DNA of 64,000 nucleotides, taken from CBDFHJ01 sp965247635 (GTDB taxonomy: Bacteria; Chloroflexota; Dehalococcoidia; Lucifugimonadales; Australimonadaceae). The stretch covers positions 372,001 through 436,000 of the forward strand of contig CBDFHJ010000010.1 of the NCBI GenBank assembly GCA_965247635.1. The letters are read 5' to 3'. Of the stretch, positions 57,625 through 64,000 are shown one piece after another. The notes beneath the pieces were generated by a model. That model worked only from the letters and a program-made list of their open reading frames with translations, was not told where the DNA came from and ran no database searches. The translations under genes were made by a program, and so were the position numbers. Numbering within the stretch: the stretch's first letter is position 1; each line of letters begins with the position of its first letter.

Positions 57625-59313
57625 ATGACGACGGACCCTCTGAAGAAGCACAGCGCGGAGATGACGGACGGCCCCTCTCGGGCGGCGGCCCGGGCGATGC
57701 TGAAGGCCATCGGCTTCTCCGACGCGGACGTGGGCAAGCCCATCATCGGCGTGGCCACCAGCTGGATCGAGACCATGCCGTGCAACTTCAATCAACGAGA
57801 CCTGGCCCAGCACGTGAAGGCTGGCATCCGCGCCGCCGGTGGCACTCCCATGGAGTTCAACACCATCGCCGTTTCCGACGGCGTGGCCATGGGCACCGAA
57901 GGGATGAAGGCGTCGCTCATCAGCCGGGAGATTATCGCCGACTCCATTGAACTGGTGGCGCGAGGTCACTCCTTCGATGGCCTGGTGGTGCTGGTGGGAT
58001 GCGATAAGACCATTCCGGCGGGCGCCATGGCCCTGGCCAGGCTCGACATCCCCGGTCTGGTGCTCTACAACGGCTCCATCGCGCCCGGGAGGTTCCAGGG
58101 CAAGGACGTGACCATCCTGGACGTGTTCGAGGCCATCGGCGCCCACGGCGCGGGCCGCATTACCGACGCCGACCTGAAGCAGCTCGAGGATGCCGCGTGC
58201 CCCGGCGCTGGCGCCTGCGGTGGCCAGTTCACCGCCAACACCATGGCCATGGCCATGGAGTTCCTGGGCATCAGCCCAGGCGGCGCCAACGCGGTCCCCG
58301 CCACCGCCAAGGCAAAGCAGGAGGCCGCTTACCAGGCCGGCGAGCTGGCCATGCGCCTGCTTCGAGAAAACGTGACGCCTCGCCAGATCCTGACCCGCGA
58401 GGCCTTTGAGAACGCCATCGCCGGCGTGGCCGCCACCGGTGGCTCCACCAATGCGGTGCTGCACCTCCTAGCCATCGCCCGCGAGGCGGGTGTGCCGCTC
58501 GACATCGATGACTTCGACGCCATCTCCGAGCGCACGCCCATCGTAGCCAGCCTGAAGCCCGGAGGCGACTACGTGGCCGAGGACCTGTACAACGCAGGCG
58601 GTTACGGCCTGGTATCGAAAGAGCTCGTCACCGCGGGGATAGCCCACGGCGATGCGCGCAATGTGGACGGCCGCACGTTCGGTGATATCGGTTCCATCGC
58701 GGCACCGACTCCCGGCCAGCAAGTGGTGGTGCCCTTCGACAAGCCCATCAAGAGCACCGGTGGCATCGCCATCCTGCGCGGCAACCTCGCGCCCGAGGGG
58801 TGCGTGGTGAAGCTGGCGGGGCATGAGCGCGTGTACCACCGGGGCCCCGCGCGCGTATTCGATGGCGAAGAGGCGTGCTTCCAAGCGGTTCAATCGCATC
58901 AGATCCAACCGGAAGACGTGATAGTCATTCGGAACGAGGGGCCGGCCGGCGGCCCAGGCATGCGCGAGATGCTATCGGTGACCGCGGCGATCGTGGGCGC
59001 GGGAATCGGCGACCAGGTGGCGCTGATTACCGACGGCCGCTTCTCCGGCGCCACTCATGGTCTGATGGTGGGCCACGTAGCCCCCGAGGCGGCCAAGGGC
59101 GGTAACATCGGCCTGCTGCGCGACGGCGACTCCATCGTGGTGAACGTGACGGACCGCCGCCTCGACGTGGAGCTGTCCGACGACCAGCTAGCCCAGCGCC
59201 GGGCCGCGCAGCAGCCTTCCGTGCCGCGCTATACTAGCGGCGTCATGGCCAAGTACGCCCAGGGCGTCACCTCCGCCAGCCTCGGCGCCACCACCAGCCC
59301 CGGGTTGCTATGA
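57625..59313 (+). CDS. ilvD: Dihydroxy-acid dehydratase
   Basis: A 562-residue iron-sulfur dehydratase of valine, leucine and isoleucine synthesis. Cluster and metal residues lie in TMPCNFNQ, VGCDKTIPAGAMALARLD and GACGGQFTANTMA; the C-terminal TDGRFSGATHGLMVGHVAPEA is the substrate region with the catalytic serine. Complete. I start at ATG 57625 (MTTDPLKKHSAEMTDG), with AGGAG 12 bases earlier; the frame is open upstream to 57412 but passes through the repeat and the promoter. Confidence 0.96.
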   Translation: MTTDPLKKHSAEMTDGPSRAAARAMLKAIGFSDADVGKPIIGVATSWIETMPCNFNQRDLAQHVKAGIRAAGGTPMEFNTIAVSDGVAMGTEGMKASLISREIIADSIELVARGHSFDGLVVLVGCDKTIPAGAMALARLDIPGLVLYNGSIAPGRFQGKDVTILDVFEAIGAHGAGRITDADLKQLEDAACPGAGACGGQFTANTMAMAMEFLGISPGGANAVPATAKAKQEAAYQAGELAMRLLRENVTPRQILTREAFENAIAGVAATGGSTNAVLHLLAIAREAGVPLDIDDFDAISERTPIVASLKPGGDYVAEDLYNAGGYGLVSKELVTAGIAHGDARNVDGRTFGDIGSIAAPTPGQQVVVPFDKPIKSTGGIAILRGNLAPEGCVVKLAGHERVYHRGPARVFDGEEACFQAVQSHQIQPEDVIVIRNEGPAGGPGMREMLSVTAAIVGAGIGDQVALITDGRFSGATHGLMVGHVAPEAAKGGNIGLLRDGDSIVVNVTDRRLDVELSDDQLAQRRAAQQPSVPRYTSGVMAKYAQGVTSASLGATTSPGLL

Positions 59314-59372
59314 TAGAGAGACGTCGCGTGGTACTCTAATCGGCACGCGACAACCAGGAGCACCGTGCAGCA

Positions 59373-59654
59373 TTGATCGAGACGATTCGCGACATCCTCT
59401 TCATCATCTTCCTCTCCATAGGCACGCTGGTGGGGCTGGTGGCCTTGGTAGCCACGCTCCTGGTGGCGCGCACCACACTGCGGGTGCTCCGGGCAGCCAG
59501 CCGCACGACGGAGAACGTGCGGAACCTGACCGACACGGCCGTGGAGAAGCTGGGCAAACCGTTGGCATCCGGCTCGAAGGTCGCCTACGGTGCGGGCAGC
59601 GTGCTGGGATTCATCACAGGACTCGGCCGCAAACGCCGAAAGAAAGACTCCTAG
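59373..59654 (+). CDS. Small single-pass membrane protein
   Basis: A 93-residue protein I do not recognise. One transmembrane helix lies at about 6-32 (ILFIIFLSIGTLVGLVALV), then an amphipathic helix with RTTENVRNLTDTAVEKLG and a basic end (GRKRRKKDS). The layout resembles small DUF948-like or envelope proteins with a membrane anchor and cytoplasmic helix. TTG start at 59373 with AGGAGC upstream. It follows ilvD by 59 bases in the same direction. Confidence 0.55.
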   Translation: MIETIRDILFIIFLSIGTLVGLVALVATLLVARTTLRVLRAASRTTENVRNLTDTAVEKLGKPLASGSKVAYGAGSVLGFITGLGRKRRKKDS

Positions 59655-59750
59655 CGCCAGACTACGGGACCTCAGGCGTGCTCGCGGCTGTGCCCTTTTC
59701 CCAAGCCCCTACTAGTGTGGTGAGTCAGTCCCGACCTGCCGGGACATAAT

Positions 59751-59848
59751 CCGCTCATCCTTCGACAAGCTCAGGACGAGCGGATTTTCACCGTTCGTGG
59801 TGAGCCCTTCGACCTTGCTCAGGACAGGCCTGTCGAACCATGAACGGG
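59751..59848 (+). repeat. Paired CTTCGACAAGCTCAG-type elements
   Basis: CTCATCCTTCGACAAGCTCA then GGACGAGCGG, followed by TTCACCGTTCGTGGTGAGCC and CTTCGACCTTGCTCAGGACA with CCTGTCGAACCATGAACGG. Two related elements in tandem, the second with arms CCGTTCGTGGT and ACCATGAACGG. They occupy the gap between the convergent membrane-protein gene and pheA. Confidence 0.7.
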
Positions 59849-59896
59849 GCTCTGCGACTCCCCCACCTTTATTGAACAGATTTGTGACTCAGGATA

Positions 59897-60739
59897 CTAA
59901 GGGGCCGTACCAGCCTTCGGTACGATGAACCGGGGATACGACCCAAACACCTTGAGCATGGATGTGGAACGCGCGACCGCATCGAGCACCTCGCGGACTT
60001 CCGCGTCCTGCCGATGGCCCTCCAGGTCGATGAGGAAGTAGTACTGGCCCAGGCCTTCCCGCGTGGGCCGCGACTCGACCTTGCTCAGGTTGATATTCCG
60101 CTCCGCCAACTCCCGCATCACTCCGTACAGCAGGCCCGGCCGGTCATCAGGGAAAGAGAAACAGACCGAGGTCTTATCGCCTCCGGTCCTCGGATGGTCA
60201 TGGGTGGCGAGCACCAAGAACCGGGTCGCGTTGTTGGGGTTGTCGTGGATCCCTTGCGCCACGATCTCGGCGCCGTAGAGCTCAGCCGCCCGCCGTGGAG
60301 CGATGGCTGCCGCCACCACGTCGCTTTGCAGCATCTCTTGCACCGCCGCCGCCGTGCTGAGTGACGCGCGAAGCTGAACGCTTGGCAGGTGGCGGTCCAG
60401 GTAGTCGCGGCATTGGCCCAGCGCCTGGGGGTGGGAGTAGACCGCCGTGACGTCAGCAAGCGCGGCGCCTGGCTTGGTCAGTAAGTGGTGGACGATGGGT
60501 AGAATCAGCTCGCCGTAGACGGAGATGCCGTCCTCGTGGATGAGCACGTCCAGGGTATCGGTGACGGCGCCTTGGAGGCTGTTTTCCACGGGTGCAATGC
60601 CCCGCTCCGCTTCTCCAGACCGCACCGCCAGGGCCACGGCCGGGATGGTAGCATAGGGCACTAGCTCGGCCTCGGAGTCGTAGCGGGCTGCCGCCTCTTC
60701 CGTGAACGTTCCGGCCGGGCCCAGGTAGGCCACGCGCAT
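59897..60739 (-). CDS. pheA: Prephenate dehydratase
   Basis: A 280-residue enzyme that converts prephenate to phenylpyruvate for phenylalanine synthesis. It starts MRVAYLGPAGTFTEEAA; the catalytic TRF triplet lies in NNATRFLVLA near 180-189, and the C-terminal ACT domain (about 195-275) with ESRPTREGLGQYYFLIDL should bind phenylalanine for feedback. No chorismate mutase domain is fused. I start at ATG 60739; a longer frame from GTG 60775 lacks homology-like sequence. Convergent with the small membrane-protein gene. Confidence 0.93.
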   Translation of the reverse strand: MRVAYLGPAGTFTEEAAARYDSEAELVPYATIPAVALAVRSGEAERGIAPVENSLQGAVTDTLDVLIHEDGISVYGELILPIVHHLLTKPGAALADVTAVYSHPQALGQCRDYLDRHLPSVQLRASLSTAAAVQEMLQSDVVAAAIAPRRAAELYGAEIVAQGIHDNPNNATRFLVLATHDHPRTGGDKTSVCFSFPDDRPGLLYGVMRELAERNINLSKVESRPTREGLGQYYFLIDLEGHRQDAEVREVLDAVARSTSMLKVFGSYPRFIVPKAGTAP

Positions 60740-60872
60740 GGGAGTGCCTACTTCCCTGTGGTCAGCGTCTGCCACAGCTGCTCTTCGTACTCGGACGGCG
60801 TGATGGCCACCACCGCGTCATCAGCCTCAAAGCGCAATTCATCGACAACGGTTGGGTAGGCGGGAAGTTCCC

Positions 60873-61538
60873 TTAGCTACCTAAGCGTAGCTTCTCCAGC
60901 ACGTCCTCCTGCCCACCTATGACCAGGACATCGCCAGCCTGCAACTGCTCGTCTTTTGACGGAGTCAAGATAGGCTCGCGCCCTCGTTTGATAGCGATAA
61001 TCGCAGCGCCAGATTTGTCGCGGGCCGTGGTAAACCCAGCCTCTTCCACGGTCTTGCCAACCATCTCCTCCGTCACGTTGGCCTTACTGAAGCCGAACTC
61101 TTCTGTCAGCTCCATGTACTCCACAACATCGCGCTGAAAGAGGCTATGTGCCGTGCGGACGCCGGTCTCTTGCTCTGGATACACAATCCGGTCGGCGCCC
61201 ACCGCCGAAAGGGTCTTGCCATGGACCTCATTGGAAGCCCTGGCTATCACGTGGCCAATGTTGAACTGCTGCTTTAGCAGGACAGTGGCTAAGATGCTGG
61301 ATTGGACGTCGGTGCCTATGGCCACCACTGCGGTATCGAAGTTGGTGATGCCGACCTCCTGTAGCAGGTCCGGCGAGGTCGCGTCCCCCGAGACCACATA
61401 GGTCACCTGCCCCATCATGGTCTGGGCAAGTGCCTCGTCACGGTCGATAACCAGCACGTCGTGGCCGATATGGTAGAGCTCCCTGGCGAGGGTGCTTCCG
61501 AACCGGCCCATGCCAATTACCGCTACTTGGTGCGCCAT
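60873..61538 (-). CDS. trkA: TrkA/KtrA-type potassium channel regulatory subunit
   Basis: A 221-residue cytosolic RCK protein that gates a Trk/Ktr potassium transporter. The nucleotide-binding start VAVIGMGRFGSTLARELY (GMGRFG at 9-14) with Asp32 at the end of the second strand suggests NAD(H) or ATP binding; the C-terminal RCK-C domain (about 135-221) could bind cyclic di-AMP as in other KtrA proteins. Complete. It lies 14 bases after trkH on the minus strand, so the two form the transporter operon. Confidence 0.94.
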   Translation of the reverse strand: MAHQVAVIGMGRFGSTLARELYHIGHDVLVIDRDEALAQTMMGQVTYVVSGDATSPDLLQEVGITNFDTAVVAIGTDVQSSILATVLLKQQFNIGHVIARASNEVHGKTLSAVGADRIVYPEQETGVRTAHSLFQRDVVEYMELTEEFGFSKANVTEEMVGKTVEEAGFTTARDKSGAAIIAIKRGREPILTPSKDEQLQAGDVLVIGGQEDVLEKLRLGS

Positions 61539-61552
61539 AGCCTCTCTACAAG

Positions 61553-62950
61553 CTAGCCTATTCTAACGCTTTCCTCAGCATACCGGTAGATTGCACGACG
61601 CTCCTGTAAGGCCAGGCCCAAGGCGATGGTCAGCGGTCCCAGGCGCCCGATGTACATGACCAATGTGATGATGTATTGGCCCGGATTGGTAAGCTGTGAC
61701 GTAATGCCCGTGGAGAGCCCTGTGGTGCCGATGGCCGAGACCACTTCGAACAGCAAGTCCATGAATTGGAACTGCCCTGACGCAAGGTGAGAATCCTCAG
61801 TCACGGCCAGGGCAACGACCCCCATAAAGAGGACGCTGCTCGCCAGGACCACCACGGCCGCGGCCCGGGCCACCTGCACGTAGGGCAGCTGCCGTTTGAA
61901 GACCTCCGGCTGGGTGCGTCCTCGTAGGGACGCCAAGACTGCTACCAGCAAGACCATCGCCGTGTTCACCTTGATGCCGCCTGCCGTGGACGCGGAGGCG
62001 CCCCCAACGAACATCAGACCCATGAACAGAAAGTGGGTCCCCGCCCGAGCTTCTCCGAAGTCGATGCTGCTGAAGCCGGCGGTCCGAGCGGTAACCGCCT
62101 GGAAGGCGCTATTCCCAACTTGCTCAGCCACCGATAGACCTCCCAGGGTTGCCCCATTCCCTAGCTCAAAGAGGAGCATCGCAGCCCCACCCACCAACCA
62201 GAGAAAGAGGGTGCCTAGGACTACCAACCGGGTGTCCAAGCTCCAGCGGTTGAACCTGCGCCTTCGGGACAGGTCGGCAACGACGGCAAAGCTGATGGCG
62301 CCCAAGACGATGAGCACGCCCATGACCGCAAGCACCATGTAGTCCTGCCGGAAGTCCGCGAGGCTCGCCGAGTCTGGCAAGATGACGAATCCGGCGTTGT
62401 TGAAGGCGGAGATAGAGTGGAATAGGGCCTGCCATGAGGCCTCCCCTACGGAGAAGCGGGACAGGAACCTGATCAGCAGGAACAAAAAGCCCACCGCTTG
62501 GATGGCGACGGCAAATATAAAGACCTGGCGCCCCAGGCGGGAGACGCTCCCCAACGTCATGGCGCCCATGGGCTCACGGAGCGCGATCTGGTCGGCAAGG
62601 GTCAGCCGCCGCCCAATGGCCAGCAACAGGAGTGCGCCAGCCGTCATGATGCCCAGCCCGCCCAGGAACATCAGGCCCGCGATAACCACTTGGCCAAACC
62701 CCGTCCAGTAGGTGGCGCTGTTCACCACCACAAGCCCCGTAACGCAGGTGGCGGAGGTGGCGGTGAACAGGGCGACTCGGAAAGGCGCCATTCCTTCAGA
62801 AGTGCTGGCGAACGGCAGCAACAGAAGGCTCGTGCCCAGCGCGATGAGAAGAGCAAACCCGCCCGTCAGGGTGAGGAGTGCGCTGGTAGCAGGGGAGATG
62901 GGAAGACGTCGCGGATGGTGCGAGCTAAACCGCATTGGGGGCCCCTTCAC
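61553..62950 (-). CDS. trkH: TrkH/KtrB family potassium transporter subunit
   Basis: A 465-residue integral membrane protein forming the potassium-conducting channel. Multiple hydrophobic segments with four pore-like repeats are visible, for example TATSATCVTGLVVVNSATYW, SISAFNNAGFVILPDS, VTARTAGFSSIDFGEA and SAIGTTGLSTGI; the selectivity glycines sit in the VTGL, NAGF, TAGF and TTGL positions. Length fits the KtrB branch. First gene of the trkH-trkA operon; its upstream region carries a strong promoter and a long leader. Confidence 0.94.
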   Translation of the reverse strand: MKGPPMRFSSHHPRRLPISPATSALLTLTGGFALLIALGTSLLLLPFASTSEGMAPFRVALFTATSATCVTGLVVVNSATYWTGFGQVVIAGLMFLGGLGIMTAGALLLLAIGRRLTLADQIALREPMGAMTLGSVSRLGRQVFIFAVAIQAVGFLFLLIRFLSRFSVGEASWQALFHSISAFNNAGFVILPDSASLADFRQDYMVLAVMGVLIVLGAISFAVVADLSRRRRFNRWSLDTRLVVLGTLFLWLVGGAAMLLFELGNGATLGGLSVAEQVGNSAFQAVTARTAGFSSIDFGEARAGTHFLFMGLMFVGGASASTAGGIKVNTAMVLLVAVLASLRGRTQPEVFKRQLPYVQVARAAAVVVLASSVLFMGVVALAVTEDSHLASGQFQFMDLLFEVVSAIGTTGLSTGITSQLTNPGQYIITLVMYIGRLGPLTIALGLALQERRAIYRYAEESVRIG

Positions 62951-63184
62951 GCTCGCGCGGCCGACACACCACCCGGTCTCCTACTCCGCGGCGCCAGCCA
63001 TTTCTCACGGCCGCGCCCCTTGTCCTCTTTGCCTGGGCATCAGCCAGGTCGGGAGGCCTGCGCCCCAGAGGGGGTAGCTCCAAGGCGAGTCGCCTACCGG
63101 TCTCGGATGGGAGACTCGCGACCGTATTCCCTCGGGCTATGAAGTTGTGTGGCCGACGCACGCGTCCGGTACCCCTTTACAGAC
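62951..63184 (-). ncRNA. Unclassified structured 5' leader of trkH, candidate regulatory RNA
   Basis: The transcript from the promoter at 63191-63219 would carry about 234 bases before the trkH ATG. Minus-strand complementary segments include CGGTC and GACCG enclosing the region near 63121-63097, GCGAGTC and GACTCGC around 63118-63084, CCTC-CCTGG with CCAGG-GAGG around 63055-63023, and GCGCGGCCG with CGGCCGCGC around 63015-62953. I compared it by eye with cyclic di-AMP (ydaO), M-box and other known classes and did not find their conserved blocks. It covers most of the 315-base gap, which shows no gene. Confidence 0.45.
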
Positions 63185-63190
63185 CGGCGG

Positions 63191-63219
63191 ATTCTAAGCC
63201 TGAGCTATTTCCCTGTCAA
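63191..63219 (-). promoter_or_regulatory. Near-consensus sigma-70 promoter of trkH-trkA
   Basis: Perfect TTGACA, exactly 17 bases, then TAGAAT on the minus strand, the best promoter match in the window. Transcription would begin near 63184, well before the trkH start codon at 62950. Confidence 0.8.
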
Positions 63220-63265
63220 CCGCCGTGGTCACGAAAATTTGGCCTTTCGCAGACTGGCCAGCGGG

Positions 63266-64000
63266 CTACCCCCCTCGAAAGCGTCGGACCGCGATTAGCC
63301 TGAGGGCGACGAGAACAACCGCCAAGAAGCACACCGTTAGCACGCTGAGGGCAGCGGCCTGGCCGGCATGTTGGCCCCATAGCTTCCAGATGAGCACGCT
63401 GACAACGAAGGGCGGCGACTCCCTGCCGATGACCAGGGGTAGCGTGAACTCTCGGAAGGCCACCAGGAACAGCAGCACCCAGGCCCCAAAGAGCGTAGGC
63501 GCCATCAAAGGCATCACCACCCGGCTGAAAGTCTGCAAGGGCGAAGCGCCAATCGCACCGGAGGCGTCTTCCAGCTCCGGTGCGATCTGCATGACGCCCG
63601 CCCGGCTCATGCGATAGACCACCGCCATGCGATAGGAGTACACCAGCACTAGGACCACCAGCGTCCCATACAGAGGGACCACGTGGTTCACCCGCAGGTA
63701 GAAGAGCAGGAAAGCGTTGGCCGCGACCACACCCGGAATGGCGATGGAAGAGGAGAGGAAGAGGTCGAGCAGGACCCGCAGCCCACCCGCACGCTTGGCC
63801 CGCGTCACCACCCACGCGATGACCAGGGCCACCAGCACCGAGATCGTTGGCGCCGCCACGGCCACCAACAGCGTGTTCATCCACGCAGAGAGCACCCGGC
63901 TATCGCTCAGCACCGCCGCGTACTGGGATAGCGAGACCCTGTCAAGGGCGTCGACGCTCGGCTGCACGTACTGGGGCAATAGGCTGGTCCACACCAGAAC
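63266..64000 (-). CDS. ABC transporter permease, iron(III)/thiamine type (5' end beyond the window)
   Basis: At least 242 residues of a binding-protein-dependent permease; the frame remains open to the window edge, so the N-terminal part, probably another permease half, is missing. Six hydrophobic segments are visible, and the EAA-like loop is in PELEDASGAIGASPLQTFSRV with the conserved glycine (quoted parts: EDASGAIGAS, TFSRVVMPL). The combination FREFTLPLVIG with the AWVVTRAKRAGG segment resembles permeases for ferric iron, 2-aminoethylphosphonate or thiamine. It is transcribed from the right and ends 46 bases before the trkH promoter. Confidence 0.8.
   Translation of the reverse strand, partial: VLVWTSLLPQYVQPSVDALDRVSLSQYAAVLSDSRVLSAWMNTLLVAVAAPTISVLVALVIAWVVTRAKRAGGLRVLLDLFLSSSIAIPGVVAANAFLLFYLRVNHVVPLYGTLVVLVLVYSYRMAVVYRMSRAGVMQIAPELEDASGAIGASPLQTFSRVVMPLMAPTLFGAWVLLFLVAFREFTLPLVIGRESPPFVVSVLIWKLWGQHAGQAAALSVLTVCFLAVVLVALRLIAVRRFRGG

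Noticed and set aside
57397..58464. Minus-strand open frame opposite ilvD
   Set aside because: Antisense shadow of a fully conserved dehydratase.
60748..60876. Open stretch of about 42 codons between trkA and pheA on the minus strand with protein-like composition, ending WQTLTTGK
   Set aside because: No ATG or GTG start; the only possible start is a TTG at 60837 giving 29 residues, with no ribosome site. It could be a gene remnant, but I cannot support it as a gene.
62951..63184. Cyclic di-AMP (ydaO) riboswitch before trkH
   Set aside because: Position and gene are right, but the conserved blocks of that class could not be found by eye, so only an unclassified leader is reported.

Overview
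The window reads as one contiguous, high-GC bacterial chromosome segment made almost entirely of housekeeping and biosynthetic genes. Gene content and order fit a Chloroflexota (Dehalococcoidia-like) genome: a two-domain ThyX-type protein, a DnaD plus DnaC-type helicase-loading set beside dnaB, a DXP isoprenoid pathway inside the rpsB-tsf-pyrH-frr-uppS-cdsA cluster, a short EF-Ts, a tandem pair of aldo/keto reductases, and intergenic spaces filled with short palindromic repeats. The phylum assignment is inference from these traits; there is no rRNA gene and I saw no tRNA gene or CRISPR array.

Layout. 0-12.5 kb: a 2-hydroxyacid dehydrogenase, an HU-like protein, a thiamine operon (thiC-thiD) under a TPP riboswitch with a visible terminator, a large exported histidine-containing surface protein, the tandem ThyX protein, an FtsK translocase and RNase J. 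12.5-16 kb: a fatty-acid and translation operon on the minus strand (yceD-rpmF-fabD-nusB-acpP, followed by a family 4 uracil-DNA glycosylase). 16-20.4 kb: a GYD protein, the B12-binding and epimerase genes of methylmalonyl-CoA metabolism, two paralogous aldo/keto reductases and an acyl-CoA dehydrogenase. 20.4-29.5 kb: plus-strand genes separated by repeat-rich spacers (rsmI, an MBL hydrolase, hisF, a HAD hydrolase, hisIE, an MmgE/PrpD protein, accC-BCCP and a Rieske protein). 29.9-37.9 kb: one nine-gene minus-strand operon from rpsB to ispG covering translation, UMP kinase, undecaprenyl and phospholipid precursors, the DXP pathway and a site-2 protease.

38-43.7 kb is the accessory part: a type 5 uracil-DNA glycosylase, a duplicated alpha/beta hydrolase of which the first copy carries a single-base frameshift, apt, an AT-richer nucleotidyltransferase gene cut off by an insertion sequence, and an intact IS256-family element. 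43.9-52 kb: riboflavin genes ribD-ribE-ribBA and ribH, then yqeY, purQ, a split EamA-type transporter and purL. 52.3-57.4 kb: a replication block (rplI with an acidic repeat tail, dnaB, dnaD and a double-AAA+ DnaC-like gene), then HIT and RidA genes. 57.6-64 kb: ilvD, a small membrane protein, pheA, trkA, and trkH preceded by a near-consensus promoter and a long structured leader, and at the edge a partial iron/thiamine-type ABC permease.

The most interesting signals are the tandem ThyX in which the signature motif is divided between the two halves, the two-AAA+ DnaC-like protein overlapping dnaD, the unclassified leader RNA candidate in front of trkH, the composite intergenic repeat family with core ACCTACTTGCGGTGTCC, and several genes whose -10 box sits only 6-9 bases before the start codon, which suggests leaderless transcripts. 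None of these was confirmed by any search; each finding states what would decide it.
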